Assembly (NCBI RefSeq): GCF_027497235.1
Contig: NZ_CP114902.1
Coordinates: 62,001-126,000 of the forward strand
Length of the DNA stretch: 64,000 bases
DNA from: Micromonospora sp. WMMD1128
GTDB lineage: Bacteria; Actinomycetota; Actinomycetes; Mycobacteriales; Micromonosporaceae
Reading direction: 5' to 3'
Below the pieces are notes generated by a model. It worked only from the letters and a program-made list of their open reading frames with translations. It ran no database searches and was not told the DNA's origin. The translations under genes and the position numbers were made by a program. The stretch's first letter is position 1. Every line of letters begins with the position of its first letter. Below are positions 55,716-64,000 of the stretch, one piece after another.

Positions 55716-56285
55716 GTGGCCACCCGCCGGCCGCCGGTCGGCACGCGGCTGGGCAGGTTTGCCCGGCGCGGCGACCCGGGCACCGATCGCGCCATGGCCC
55801 GCACCAACCGTCCCCGCACCATCCCCCGGTACGGCACGGCCGCCGGGACCGGCACGCTCGCCGCGTTCCTGCTCGTGGCGGTCGGCGGCAGCCCGATGTA
55901 CGTGGACTGGGCGCAGGGCCACACCGACCCGACCGGCGCCGGTGGCTGGTTCCTGCGGCTGCTGGCCTGGCCGGCCTGGCGGTGGCAGTCGGACGAGGGG
56001 GTGCTCGCCACCAACCTGCGGGCGATCCTGCTGCTCGTGCTGGCCGCGGCGTTGCTCTATCTGCTGCCCGGCCCGCAGGTGGACCGGGTGGCGGCCTCGG
56101 GCAGCCAGTTCCTCTCCGGCTGGGGCGCGTACGCGCTGGCCGCCGGGCTCAGCGCGCTGGTGGCCACGCTCCTCGGCCCGCACGGCACGCTCTACGCCGC
56201 CTTCCAGACCGCGAGCACCGGCGTCGCGTACGGCTTCTTCGCCGGCTGGGTCATCGGCCTGGCCAGCTTGGGCGGCCGGGCCTGA
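55716..56285 (+). CDS. Four-helix membrane protein (hypothetical)
   Basis: 189 aa from GTG 55716, or 163 aa from ATG 55794, which starts MARTNRPRT just before the first helix and may be the true start. Four hydrophobic segments are visible (GTLAAFLLVAVGGSPMY; AILLLVLAAALLYLLPG; WGAYALAAGLSALVATLL; YGFFAGWVIGLASLG). No family recognised. It is convergent with the ABC ATPase gene across a hairpin. Confidence 0.68.
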   Translation: MATRRPPVGTRLGRFARRGDPGTDRAMARTNRPRTIPRYGTAAGTGTLAAFLLVAVGGSPMYVDWAQGHTDPTGAGGWFLRLLAWPAWRWQSDEGVLATNLRAILLLVLAAALLYLLPGPQVDRVAASGSQFLSGWGAYALAAGLSALVATLLGPHGTLYAAFQTASTGVAYGFFAGWVIGLASLGGRA

Positions 56286-56301
56286 CCGGGACCGGATCGT
56301 C

Positions 56302-56329
56302 GGCCCGGCCAGGTCGGGCGGGCCGGGCC
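56302..56329. terminator. Bidirectional terminator-like hairpin
   Basis: GGCCCGGCC and GGCCGGGCC pair across a 10-base loop in the 60-base gap between convergent genes. Confidence 0.6.
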
Positions 56330-56345
56330 TGACCCCCGGCCGGGC

Positions 56346-57338
56346 TCAGTCCACCGCGCCCATGGTCAGCACGCGGGCCCGGGTGAGCAGTCCGAGCGGG
56401 TGGCCGTCGTCGGTGACCACGGCGTGGTCCGCGCCGGAGGTGAGCAGCGCGCCCAGCGCGTCGTAGGCCGAGCTGCCCAACGCCACGGTGGGCAGTCCGG
56501 TCCCGTCGCCGGCCGGGAGCGGGTCGAGCACCGCGCGGGTCACCGGGGTGACCGCCAGCCGCCGGATGCCCCGGTCGGCGCCGACGAACTCGCGGACGAA
56601 CGCCGAGGCGGGCGAGCCGAGCAGCGCGGCGGGGGTGTCGTACTGCTCCAGGACACCGCCCTCGGACAGCACCGCGATCCGGTCGCCGAGTCGCACCGCC
56701 TCGTCGAGGTCGTGCGTGACAAGCACGATGGTCTTGCGGACCTCGGCCTGGAGCCGGAGGAACTCCTCCTGCAACCGGGTCCGGACGATCGGGTCGACGG
56801 CCGAGAACGGCTCGTCCATCAGCAGCACCACCGGATCGGCGGCGAGCGCCCGGGCCACTCCCACCCGCTGCCGCTGGCCGCCGGAGAGCTCGTGCGGGTA
56901 GCGCCTGCCGAACTGCGCCGGGTCGAGGCCGACCAGCTCCAGCAGCTCACCGACCCGGGACCGGGTCCGCTCCCGCGACCACCCGAGCAGCCCCGGCACG
57001 GTGGCCACGTTGGCGGCCACGGTCTGGTGCGGGAAGAGGCCGACGTTCTGGATCACGTATCCGATGCGGCGGCGCAGCGTCACCGGGTCGACCCGGGTGA
57101 CGTCGTCGTCGCCGAGCAGGATCCGTCCGTCGGTCGGCTCGATCAGCCGGTTGATCATCCGCAGCACGGTGGACTTGCCGCAGCCGGACGGCCCGATCAG
57201 CACCACCAGCTCGCCGGCCTCGACCGCCAGGCTCAGCTCTCGAACCGCCTCGGTGCCGTCCGGGTAGCGCTTGCTGATGCACTCCAGCGTGATCGAGGCG
57301 GCGCCGTGACCGGCGGGGGTCCCCGGGGTAACGTCCAC
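56346..57338 (-). CDS. Osmoprotectant-type ABC transporter ATP-binding protein (OpuCA-like)
   Basis: 330 aa. Walker A GPSGCGKSTVL, Q-loop VIQNVGLFPHQTV, signature LSGGQRQRVGVARAL, Walker B VVLLMDEPFSAVD and the switch histidine in VTHDLDEA are intact. The C-terminal part ends with a region resembling a CBS-type sensor (HAVVTDDGHPLGLLTRARVL). It powers import of a quaternary ammonium compound with the divergent permeases. GGAGG (57346-57350) lies 7 bases before GTG 57338, inside the first codons of the permease gene. Confidence 0.92.
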   Translation of the reverse strand: MDVTPGTPAGHGAASITLECISKRYPDGTEAVRELSLAVEAGELVVLIGPSGCGKSTVLRMINRLIEPTDGRILLGDDDVTRVDPVTLRRRIGYVIQNVGLFPHQTVAANVATVPGLLGWSRERTRSRVGELLELVGLDPAQFGRRYPHELSGGQRQRVGVARALAADPVVLLMDEPFSAVDPIVRTRLQEEFLRLQAEVRKTIVLVTHDLDEAVRLGDRIAVLSEGGVLEQYDTPAALLGSPASAFVREFVGADRGIRRLAVTPVTRAVLDPLPAGDGTGLPTVALGSSAYDALGALLTSGADHAVVTDDGHPLGLLTRARVLTMGAVD

Positions 57339-57340
57339 GT

Positions 57341-58030
57341 GTGTTCCTCCACCTGAGCTACCGGGCCGCCCCGGGTAATCCGTGGTTCTCCTGGCAGTAC
57401 GTGCGGGACAACTCTGACACCATCCTCGCGGCGCTGCGCGAGCACACCTGGCTGACCGCCCGGGCCGTGGTGATCGCCGCGCTGGTGGCGCTGCCGCTCG
57501 CGGTGGCAGCGTACTGGTTCCGGTCCCTGGCCGCGTCGATCCTCGCGCTGACCGGCGTGCTCTACACGATCCCGTCGCTGGCGCTGTTCGCCTTCCTCGC
57601 GCCCTATCTCGGCATCGGCGCGGTGACCGTGCTCACCGTGGTGGCGCTGTACGCGTTGCTGGTGATCGTCCGCAACGCGCTGGCCGGGCTGAACCAGGTG
57701 CCACCGGAGGTGCGGGAGGCCGCCGAGGGCATGGGGTACGGCCGGTGGGGCCGACTGTTCCGGATCGAGCTGCCGCTGGCGCTGCCCGGCATCCTCACCG
57801 GCGTACGCCTGGCGACCGTCTCGACCGTCGCCCTGGTCACGGTGGGGGTGGTGGTCGGCCGGGGCGGGCTCGGCCAGCTCATCTTCGCGGGCTTCCAGAA
57901 CAACTTCTACAAGGCGCAGATCATGACCGGCACGGTGCTCTGCGTACTGCTGGCGCTGGTCCTCGACCTGGTCCTGGCCGGGGTGGGCCGGCTGCTCACC
58001 CCGTGGCTGCGCGAGAGGTCGGCTCGGTGA
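57341..58030 (+). CDS. Osmoprotectant ABC transporter permease (OpuCB/OpuCD type)
   Basis: 229 aa, about six helices. EAAEGMGYGRWGRLFRIELPLALPGI is the EAA loop that docks on the ATPase; LTGVLYTIPSLALFAFLAPYLG is typical of the choline/betaine group. GTG 57341 is only 2 bases from the divergent ATPase start; TAACGT (57329-57334) stands 6 bases before it. It is the first gene of a plus-strand set with a second permease and the binding protein. Confidence 0.9.
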   Translation: MFLHLSYRAAPGNPWFSWQYVRDNSDTILAALREHTWLTARAVVIAALVALPLAVAAYWFRSLAASILALTGVLYTIPSLALFAFLAPYLGIGAVTVLTVVALYALLVIVRNALAGLNQVPPEVREAAEGMGYGRWGRLFRIELPLALPGILTGVRLATVSTVALVTVGVVVGRGGLGQLIFAGFQNNFYKAQIMTGTVLCVLLALVLDLVLAGVGRLLTPWLRERSAR

Positions 58031-58749
58031 ACCCGGTGCAGGCGGCGTGGATCTGGCTGAACGATCCGCTGAACTGGACCAACCCGGGCGGCGTGCTGGA
58101 CCGGCTCGGCGAGCACCTGAGCATGTCCGCCCTGGCGGTGCTGCTCGGCTGCCTGGTGGCCTGGCCGATCGGCCTCTGGCTCGGGCACAGCGGGCGGGGC
58201 GGTGGCCTGGTGCTGCTGGTCTCGAACGTCACCCTGGCGATCCCGACCCTGGCCCTGCTGACCATCCTGCCGCTTACCTTCCTCGGGTTCGGTCGGCCGT
58301 CGGTGGTGGTGGCGCTCGCGGTCTTCGCGGTGCCACCGCTGCTGGCGAACGCGTACACCGGTGTCCGGCAGGCCGATCCGGAGGCCCGGGACGCCGCGCG
58401 GGGGATGGGACTGTCCGGTTTGCAGGTGCTGCGCCGGGTGGAGTTGCCGCTGGCGGTGCCCTACCTGGCGGCCGGTTTCCGGACGGCGGCCGTGCAGGTG
58501 GTGGCCACCGCCGCGCTCGCGTCCTTCGTCAACGGCGGTGGCCTGGGCCAGATCATCCGGGCCGGGTTCGGTCTCGACATCGCCGCGGGCGGGGGCCAGA
58601 TCATCGCCGGGGGTGTCCTCGTGGCCGGCCTGGCGATGCTTGTCGAGGGCGTGCTCGCGGTGGTGGAACGGATGGTCACGCCGCGTCCGCTGCGCCGGGT
58701 CCGGCGGCGGGCGAACCGCCGCGCCGCCGCGGCCACGGCCGGCGGCTGA
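58027..58749 (+). CDS. Osmoprotectant ABC transporter permease, second subunit
   Basis: 240 aa, about six helices. NVTLAIPTLALLTILPLTFLG and DAARGMGLSGLQVLRRVELP (EAA-type loop) place it in the same family as the preceding gene. GTG 58027 overlaps that gene's TGA (GTGA). The two permeases should form a heterodimer in the membrane. The C-terminus is a short basic tail. Confidence 0.9.
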   Translation: MNPVQAAWIWLNDPLNWTNPGGVLDRLGEHLSMSALAVLLGCLVAWPIGLWLGHSGRGGGLVLLVSNVTLAIPTLALLTILPLTFLGFGRPSVVVALAVFAVPPLLANAYTGVRQADPEARDAARGMGLSGLQVLRRVELPLAVPYLAAGFRTAAVQVVATAALASFVNGGGLGQIIRAGFGLDIAAGGGQIIAGGVLVAGLAMLVEGVLAVVERMVTPRPLRRVRRRANRRAAAATAGG

Positions 58750-58950
58750 CGCACCCGTCCGGCGGGTTTGCTGAGTTCCCGGTCACAGCCACGCGGCCGG
58801 CCGGTGACGATCGGATGACGAAAACCGCTCCGAATTTGTCGGTGGGGTCGGTGAGGATGTTGGGTGAAGTCGCGGGCGGCATTCGGATCGCCCGTCGGAC
58901 ACGCGGCCGGCCCGAAGGGGTCGCGCCGGGACACGGAAGGCGGGCACCTG

Positions 58951-59955
58951 ATGCGCGCACGTTCACGGCTGGCCGCGGGGGCCTTCGGCGCCCTCGTCGC
59001 GGCGGGCCTTCTCACGGGTTGCGGTGACGCCGGCTCGTCCGGCACCGACGCTCCCGAGGCGGGCGCCTCGGGGGCCGGTTGCGCCCCGGTGGCGGGTGAC
59101 CAACTGGTCGTCCTCACCGACGACAAGAAGCTCCAGAACACCGACAACGTCCTGCCCGCGATCAACGCGAAGGCGGCCACCCCGCAGTTGGTCGCCGCGC
59201 TGGACAAGGTCTCCGCGAAGCTCGACACCCCCAAGCTGATCCAGCTCAACCGGGCCGTCGACGAGGAGCGGAAGACCCCCCAGGTGGCGGCGCAGGAGTT
59301 CGCCGACGCCAACGGCGTCACCGACGGGATCGAGAAGGGGCCGGGCGGCCAGGTGACGGTCGGCGCCGGCAACTTCAGCGAGAGCCAGACCGTCGCCGAA
59401 CTCTACAAGATCGCGCTCACCGCGGCCGGCTACCAGGTCAAGGTGCAGACCATCGGCAACCGGGAGCTCTACGAGCCGGCTCTGGAAAAGGGCCAGATCC
59501 AGGTCGTCCCGGAGTACGCCGCCACCATGGCCGAGTTCCTCAACACCAAGGCCAACGGCAAGGACGCCCAGCCGGTCTCCTCGCCGGAGCTGGACAAGAC
59601 GGTCGAGGCGCTCAAGACCGAGGGTGACAAAGCCGGCCTGGTGTTCGGCCAGCCGTCCCAGGCCCAGGACCAGAACGCCTTCGCGGTGACCAAGGCGTTC
59701 GCCGACAAGTACGGGGTGTCCTCGCTCTCCGACCTGGCCGCGAAGTGCTCCGGTCAGGCCACCGTGCTCGCCGGTCCGCCGGAGTGCCCGCAGCGGCCGA
59801 AGTGCCAGGCCGGGCTCGTCGAGGTCTACGACTTCAAGGCCGGCTCGTTCAGCTCACTGGACGCGGGCGGCCCGCAGACCAAGAACGCGCTGAAGACCGG
59901 TTCCGCAAGCGTCGGCCTGGTCTTCTCCTCCGACGCCGCGCTCGCCACGAGCTGA
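58951..59955 (+). CDS. Osmoprotectant-binding lipoprotein with circularly permuted domain order
   Basis: 334 aa. Lipobox LLTGC, C24. Residues about 50-127 (VVLTDDKKLQNTDNVLPAIN ... LDKVSAKLDTPKLIQLN) look like the piece that ends normal OpuAC/OpuCC-type binding proteins. Residues 135-334 then run from the usual beginning (VTVGAGNFSESQTVAELYK) to the usual point before that piece (VGLVFSSDAALATS), where the protein stops. The order is therefore swapped. It follows the permeases by 201 bases and probably binds glycine betaine, choline or a similar ligand. Start ATG 58951 has GGAAGG before it. Confidence 0.88.
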   Translation: MRARSRLAAGAFGALVAAGLLTGCGDAGSSGTDAPEAGASGAGCAPVAGDQLVVLTDDKKLQNTDNVLPAINAKAATPQLVAALDKVSAKLDTPKLIQLNRAVDEERKTPQVAAQEFADANGVTDGIEKGPGGQVTVGAGNFSESQTVAELYKIALTAAGYQVKVQTIGNRELYEPALEKGQIQVVPEYAATMAEFLNTKANGKDAQPVSSPELDKTVEALKTEGDKAGLVFGQPSQAQDQNAFAVTKAFADKYGVSSLSDLAAKCSGQATVLAGPPECPQRPKCQAGLVEVYDFKAGSFSSLDAGGPQTKNALKTGSASVGLVFSSDAALATS

Positions 59956-60088
59956 TCCACCGCCGCCGGCCGGTCGCACCGGCCGGCCGGCGGCCTCTTG
60001 TACGGGCGGGCAGCCCGATCCGCGATGCGTGCATCCGACGGTGCGGAGCCGTTCCCCTCGGGTGGAACACTCGGTAGTCTGCTCACCC

Positions 60089-62326
60089 ATGCCCGCCTCG
60101 GTCGCCCCTGCCGACAAGCGCTCTCCGACGCTGCTGACGGTCCTGTTCTGGATCGGTGTGGGCCTGGCGCCCCTGGCGGCGCTCATCCTGCTGGTCGCCG
60201 ACGGCAACGGCACACTTCGATTCGGTGCCGTGCTCGCGATCCTCGCCGTCGTGCTGATCGGGCTCTCCATCGCGCTGCGGTCCGAGAACGGTGCCGGCGA
60301 TGCGGTGGCCGAGGAGTTGCGGGAGGAACTGGAGCAGTTCCGTCGGGACCTGCGGGCCGAGATCGTGGCCGCCGCCCAACGCGGCAACCAGGCGCTGGAC
60401 CAGGCGCGACGAGCTGAGGAAGCGGCAGGTGCGGTGCGCCGCCGGCTCGACGCGGCGGCCGCGGGCCTGGCCGCGGCACCTGCCGACGAGCGTCCGGGCG
60501 GACGGGCCCGGGTGCCGGTCGCCGGGGCGTACGAGGCGGGGCGGTCTCAGCCGGCCGGCCAGGACGAGGACGCGTCGAGCCGGCCGGCGGGTGATCGCTA
60601 CGGCACCGACCAGCAGGCCGACCCGCTGCGAGCTGCTCCCCACGATTTCGAGCGACCCGGCACGTATCCCGTGGAGGGGCGGGCGCGTCCGGAGCCGCCC
60701 GGTCGTGGCCGCGCGGTGGAGGAGCACACCGGGTTCGGCGGCCACGGCGGCGAGTCGACCCGGTCCGGCGCGACACCTGCGGAGGGCTACCGCGCGGAGC
60801 CGGCACGGTCCGGTGGACACGGCGCGGAGCGGCCCTCCGGCGGGGTGTACGGGGCGGCGCGGGTGCCCGAGCCGGGGGCCCGGCCGGAACACCGCCAGGT
60901 TGGCCTGGTCCACCACACCGAGACCGTGCATGTCACCACCCGGCACACCATCGTCGACGGCGGCGGCGGCGACGCGGCCGGCTCCCGGTACGGCGGATAC
61001 GCCGGTCGCTGGTCGCCGCCCGCGGAGGACCGCCACCGGGACGAGTCGGTCGACCACCGGGCCGGACACCGCGAGGCGGGCCGGGACGACCACCCGTGGC
61101 CGGGCCGGTTCGGTGCGGCCGAGGACGCCTGGCCCGGGGGCCTGCGGTCCGGTGCGGGCGCAGAGCGGCCCTGGTCCGACGCGCGGGACGGCGGTCCGCG
61201 GGATGTCGGGGCCCGCCCAGGTCCGCCTGTCGACGGGGCCGGATGGAGCGGCGGCGGGGCCGGATGGGCCGCCGGCGGCGACGGACCGGACCGGATCGGT
61301 GGCGCGCATCCCTGGGCGGGCGTCGGCCGGGCCGCCGGTGGGGGGCGGGGCTGGGCGTCGCGGGAGGTGGACGACGGCTGGGCAGCCGGCCATGGCCGGG
61401 CACGTCCGGCGGACGAGCAGCGGTCCGGCTCGGGCGCGGAGCGGGCTGGCTTGGCGGCGGGCGACCGCCCCGAGGAGCGGCCCTGGCCGGGCTGGCACGA
61501 CGGCCCGGTGGACCGGCACGACGGCCCGGTGGACCGGCACGACGGCTCGGTGGACCGGCACGACGGCCCGGTCCGTCCGGGTGCGTGGCTCGGGCCGGAA
61601 GAGCGGGTCGCAGCGGGCGCCTGGCCGGAGGAGCAGCCGTCGCCGGGCTGGTCGGGACCGTACGACCCCGGAACGTCCGGCGAGGGAGCGCCGTTCGGGG
61701 AGCACGTCCGGGGAGCGCCGTTCGGGGAGCACGTCCGGGGAGCACCGTTCGCGGAGTACGGCCGGGGAGTGCCGTCCGGGGAGCACGTCCGAGGAGCGCC
61801 GTCCGGGGAGCATGGCCGGGCGGCGCCGGCCGGGCAGTACGGGTGGGCGGGGGCCGTCGAACCGGACGGAGAGCACTGGTCCGAGATGCGGGCCGGTAAC
61901 CGCTGGGCCGCGGTGCACGACGACGGCCAGGGGCGGGAGCTCCGCGTCGGCGAACGGCGGGCCGCGGTGCACGCCGACGGGGGCGGCACCGAATATCGGA
62001 TCGAGGACCGCTGGGCCGCCGTCCGGGGCGTGTCTCCCGGCGCGGACGACGCCGGCTCGGTGCGTCACGATCCGGATCCGGGCGGAGGCTGGCCCGGGGA
62101 GAACCCACCGGCGCTGCCGTCCGGCGGGGTGCCGGTGCCCGAGGAGTGGCGTCCGCCGACCCAGCGCGGCGGCCAGCCGGAGTGGCGTCAGGTCGAGCCG
62201 GAGTGGCGGCAGCCCGAGCCGGAATGGCAGCCCGAGCCGGACCGGCAGCCCGAGCCGGAGTGGCGCCGGCCGGAACCCGGCGGCTACGGCCTGCCGTACC
62301 GGGACACCGCCGACCGCTGGCGCTGA
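60089..62326 (+). CDS. Membrane-anchored, repeat-rich low-complexity protein (hypothetical)
   Basis: 745 aa. Two transmembrane helices near the N-terminus (LLTVLFWIGVGLAPLAALILL; LAILAVVLIGLSIALR) are followed by a coiled coil (EELREELEQFRRDLRAEIVA). About 600 disordered residues rich in G, A, R, P, W and H come next. Tandem repeats: HDGPVDR four times (21-base units from 61496) and GAPFGEHVR five to six times (27-base units from 61685). The tail has PEWRQ/QPEPEW units. TAGTCT (60075-60080) lies 8 bases before ATG 60089. No family recognised; a scaffold or cell-envelope role is a guess. Confidence 0.75.
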   Translation: MPASVAPADKRSPTLLTVLFWIGVGLAPLAALILLVADGNGTLRFGAVLAILAVVLIGLSIALRSENGAGDAVAEELREELEQFRRDLRAEIVAAAQRGNQALDQARRAEEAAGAVRRRLDAAAAGLAAAPADERPGGRARVPVAGAYEAGRSQPAGQDEDASSRPAGDRYGTDQQADPLRAAPHDFERPGTYPVEGRARPEPPGRGRAVEEHTGFGGHGGESTRSGATPAEGYRAEPARSGGHGAERPSGGVYGAARVPEPGARPEHRQVGLVHHTETVHVTTRHTIVDGGGGDAAGSRYGGYAGRWSPPAEDRHRDESVDHRAGHREAGRDDHPWPGRFGAAEDAWPGGLRSGAGAERPWSDARDGGPRDVGARPGPPVDGAGWSGGGAGWAAGGDGPDRIGGAHPWAGVGRAAGGGRGWASREVDDGWAAGHGRARPADEQRSGSGAERAGLAAGDRPEERPWPGWHDGPVDRHDGPVDRHDGSVDRHDGPVRPGAWLGPEERVAAGAWPEEQPSPGWSGPYDPGTSGEGAPFGEHVRGAPFGEHVRGAPFAEYGRGVPSGEHVRGAPSGEHGRAAPAGQYGWAGAVEPDGEHWSEMRAGNRWAAVHDDGQGRELRVGERRAAVHADGGGTEYRIEDRWAAVRGVSPGADDAGSVRHDPDPGGGWPGENPPALPSGGVPVPEEWRPPTQRGGQPEWRQVEPEWRQPEPEWQPEPDRQPEPEWRRPEPGGYGLPYRDTADRWR
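61496..61579 (+). repeat. 21-base tandem repeat (HDGPVDR units)
   Basis: Four units of 21 bases beginning at 61496, 61517, 61538 and 61559, starting CACGACGGCCCGGTGGACCG. One base differs in the third (P to S), and the fourth changes near its end. In-frame expansion is possible without frameshift. Confidence 0.92.
61685..61846 (+). repeat. 27-base tandem repeat (GAPFGEHVR units)
   Basis: Units of 27 bases begin at 61685, 61712, 61739, 61766 and 61793, with a degenerate sixth at 61820. The first two are identical; later ones vary at the F/S, H/Y and V/G positions, so the expansion is partly aged. Confidence 0.9.
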
Positions 62327-62534
62327 CCGCTCCCCTGCGACACCGACAGCAACACCCACGGCAGGACGCCGTCAGCCGGCGGGGACCGACGGCCGCGAGG
62401 TTTGGGTGCGTCTGTTGTTGCGGGAGCGACATCAGGTGCACCCAGAAGGGCGCCGGAAGGGTGGCGCCCCGCAAGCACCGCCGACAGCGCCTCACCCACC
62501 GACGGGCGGTCGGCCCGACCGGCGGCGGACGCGC
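62327..62534. other. Convergent gap between the repeat protein and nuoD
   Basis: 208 bases with no supported gene. A GGGCGCC/GGCGCCC hairpin with an 8-base loop (62448-62469) could terminate either gene. Nothing else stands out. Confidence 0.5.
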
Positions 62535-63704
62535 TTACTTGTCGATGTCGCCGACCACGAAGAACATCGAGCCGAGGATGGCGATCAGGTCCGGCACCAG
62601 GCAGCCGGGCAGCAGGGTCGACAGCGCCTGCACGTTCGCGTACGAGGCGGTGCGCAACTTGAGCCGCCAGGGTGTCTTCTCACCCCGCGACACCAGGTAG
62701 TAGCCGTTGATACCGAGCGGGTTCTCGGTCCAGGCGTAGGTGTGCCCCTCGGGCGCCTTGACGACCTTCGGCAGGCGCGTGTTCACCGGCCCGCTCAGCC
62801 GGTCCACCCGGTCCAGGCACTGCTCGGCGAGGTCGAGCGAGGCGTACACCTGGTCGAGCAGCACCTCGAACCGGGCGTGGCAGTCCCCGGCGGTCTTCGT
62901 CACCACCGGCACGTCGAGCTGGTCGTAGGCCAGGTAGGGCTCGTCCCGGCGCAGGTCGAGGTCGAGGCCGGAGGCCCGGCCGACCGGCCCGGACGCGCCG
63001 AACGCGGCGGCGTCGGCGGCGGAGAGCACGCCGACGCCGACGGTGCGGGCCAGGAAGATCTCGTTGCGCCGGATCAGGTGGTCCAGGTCGGGCATCCGCC
63101 GGCGGACCTCGCCGATGGCGGCGCGGGCGCGGCCGGTCCAGCCGGCCGGCACCTCCTCCTTCAGGCCGCCGACCCGGTTGAACATGTAGTGGATCCGGCC
63201 GCCGGAGACCTCCTCCATCACCGCCTGGATGGTCTCCCGTTCCCGGAACGCGTAGAACATCGGCGTGATCGCGCCGATCTCCAGCGGGTAGGAGCCGAGG
63301 AACATCAGGTGGTTGAGCACCCGGTTCAGCTCGGCCAGCGCCATCCGCAGCCAGGTCGCGCGTTCCGGCACCTCCATGCCCATGAGCCGTTCGACGGCGA
63401 GCACCACGCCCAGCTCGTTGGAGAACGCGGACAGCCAGTCGTGCCGATTGGCCAGCACGATGATCTGCCGGTAGTCGCGTACCTCGAAGAGCTTCTCCGC
63501 GCCCCGGTGCATGTAGCCGACGATCGGCTCGGCGGCGACCACCCGTTCCCCGTCGAGCACCAGGCGCAGCCGCAGCACGCCGTGCGTCGACGGGTGCTGT
63601 GGCCCGATGTTGAGCACCATGTCGGTGCCGAGCTGCTCGCCGCCGGCCCCGGTGCCGACGGTCAGCTCGCGGAGGTCGCCGGCGTCCGTGGTCATGCCCG
63701 TCAT
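62535..63704 (-). CDS. nuoD: NADH-quinone oxidoreductase subunit D (49-kDa type)
   Basis: 389 aa. [52 protein letters not shown] and the C-terminal [17 protein letters not shown] are all present. It forms part of the quinone pocket of complex I. ATG 63704 overlaps the stop of a MidA-like methyltransferase gene (ATGA); ATG 63695 is also possible. The methyltransferase in the upstream position suggests an accessory or second complex I locus rather than the main nuoA-N operon, but neighbours beyond the edge are unseen. Confidence 0.93.
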   Translation of the reverse strand: MTGMTTDAGDLRELTVGTGAGGEQLGTDMVLNIGPQHPSTHGVLRLRLVLDGERVVAAEPIVGYMHRGAEKLFEVRDYRQIIVLANRHDWLSAFSNELGVVLAVERLMGMEVPERATWLRMALAELNRVLNHLMFLGSYPLEIGAITPMFYAFRERETIQAVMEEVSGGRIHYMFNRVGGLKEEVPAGWTGRARAAIGEVRRRMPDLDHLIRRNEIFLARTVGVGVLSAADAAAFGASGPVGRASGLDLDLRRDEPYLAYDQLDVPVVTKTAGDCHARFEVLLDQVYASLDLAEQCLDRVDRLSGPVNTRLPKVVKAPEGHTYAWTENPLGINGYYLVSRGEKTPWRLKLRTASYANVQALSTLLPGCLVPDLIAILGSMFFVVGDIDK

Positions 63705-64000
63705 CGTGCCACGAGCGGGTCGAGGGCGACGCCGACCGGCTGCCGCAGCCACAGGTGCCCGCCGAGGCCGGCCGCGTCGGTCAGCTCGGCCGCCGCCGAC
63801 GCCGTGGCAAGCGCCCGCAGGTAGCCGGCCGGGTCGCGGGCGGCCAGGCTCAGCGGCGGTCGCCCGCCGTCGGCCCCGAGCGCCCGCAACGCCTCCCGCT
63901 GCGAAACCAGGGTGTACGCACACCGGGCGACCCGTTCACCGGCGGAGGCGACCGAGTCCATGGCGACGTGCGCGGTCACGTCGCACGACCCGTCCGGCAC
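63701..64000 (-). CDS. MidA/NDUFAF7-like SAM-dependent methyltransferase, C-terminal part
   Basis: The last 99 codons of a gene entering from the right edge. [17 protein letters not shown] and [14 protein letters not shown], then a helical end, resemble the C-terminus of the DUF185/MidA family, whose human member NDUFAF7 methylates an arginine of the NuoD-equivalent subunit. The SAM site is off-window. It is translationally coupled to nuoD, which supports the assignment. Confidence 0.65.
   Translation of the reverse strand: MPDGSCDVTAHVAMDSVASAGERVARCAYTLVSQREALRALGADGGRPPLSLAARDPAGYLRALATASAAAELTDAAGLGGHLWLRQPVGVALDPLVAR

Noticed and set aside
60083..62359. Minus-strand 758-codon open frame opposite the repeat-rich protein
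   Set aside because: The plus frame has a membrane anchor, a coiled coil, a TANNNT box and a good start; the antisense frame is only low-complexity Arg/Pro sequence.

Overview
The window is GC-rich actinobacterial chromosome, most likely from Micromonosporaceae (Micromonospora or a close relative). The evidence is GC3-saturated codon use, frequent GTG starts, 4-base stop/start overlaps, TANNNT boxes 6-8 bases before start codons (leaderless-type promoters) and two gene orders shared with Mycobacterium tuberculosis. About 56 protein genes cover almost all of it. I see no rRNA, tRNA, CRISPR array, transposase, integrase or replication origin.

Region 1 (1-8.3 kb, minus strand) is a tightly coupled acyl-CoA catabolic operon behind a TetR regulator: a TIGR03084-type protein, an AtuA-like protein, an acyl-CoA dehydrogenase, acyl-CoA carboxylase beta and alpha subunits, and a second acyl-CoA dehydrogenase cut by the window edge. 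Region 2 (8.4-14.1 kb) is a small glycan- or metabolite-tailoring cluster: a dehydratase/epimerase fused to a DegT-type aminotransferase, two methyltransferases, a radical SAM protein with a C-terminal cysteine cluster, and a split Alg13/Alg14-type glycosyltransferase. Region 3 (14.2-20.5 kb) has crp, cbiZ, a CapA-like lipoprotein, nth, a TlpA-like thioredoxin, a CoA-type NUDIX hydrolase and a MarP-like protease, much as in M. tuberculosis Rv3676-Rv3671c. Region 4 (20.5-29 kb) has two PAP2 phosphatases and a minimal type VII secretion set (mycosin, EccC, EccD).

Region 5 (29-38.8 kb) is the actinobacterial housekeeping block ppa, D,D-carboxypeptidase, DUF2342 metalloprotease, tilS, hpt, ftsH, folE. 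It is interrupted by a GlxA-type regulator, a small membrane protein, a palindromic repeat and a 54-bp repeat array. The block resumes at 51.7 kb with folP, folB, folK and a DUF3180 membrane protein. Between folE and folP lies Region 6 (38.9-51.3 kb), mostly on the opposite strand. It contains a type IV secretion-like core (VirB2-like, PrgI/VirB3-like, an 18-codon micro-ORF, VirB4, TrbL/VirB6, VirB8-like, lytic transglycosylase/M23) plus an FtsK/EccC-like protein whose Walker A lysine is replaced, with a membrane partner. No relaxase, VirD4 or integrase is visible. This locus is the best candidate for an undescribed system.

Region 7 (54-64 kb) holds membrane proteins, an osmoprotectant-type ABC transporter whose substrate-binding protein looks circularly permuted, a repeat-rich membrane-anchored protein, and nuoD overlapping the end of a MidA/NDUFAF7-like methyltransferase gene. 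All calls come from reading the sequence. Family names are from memory of motifs, not from searches.
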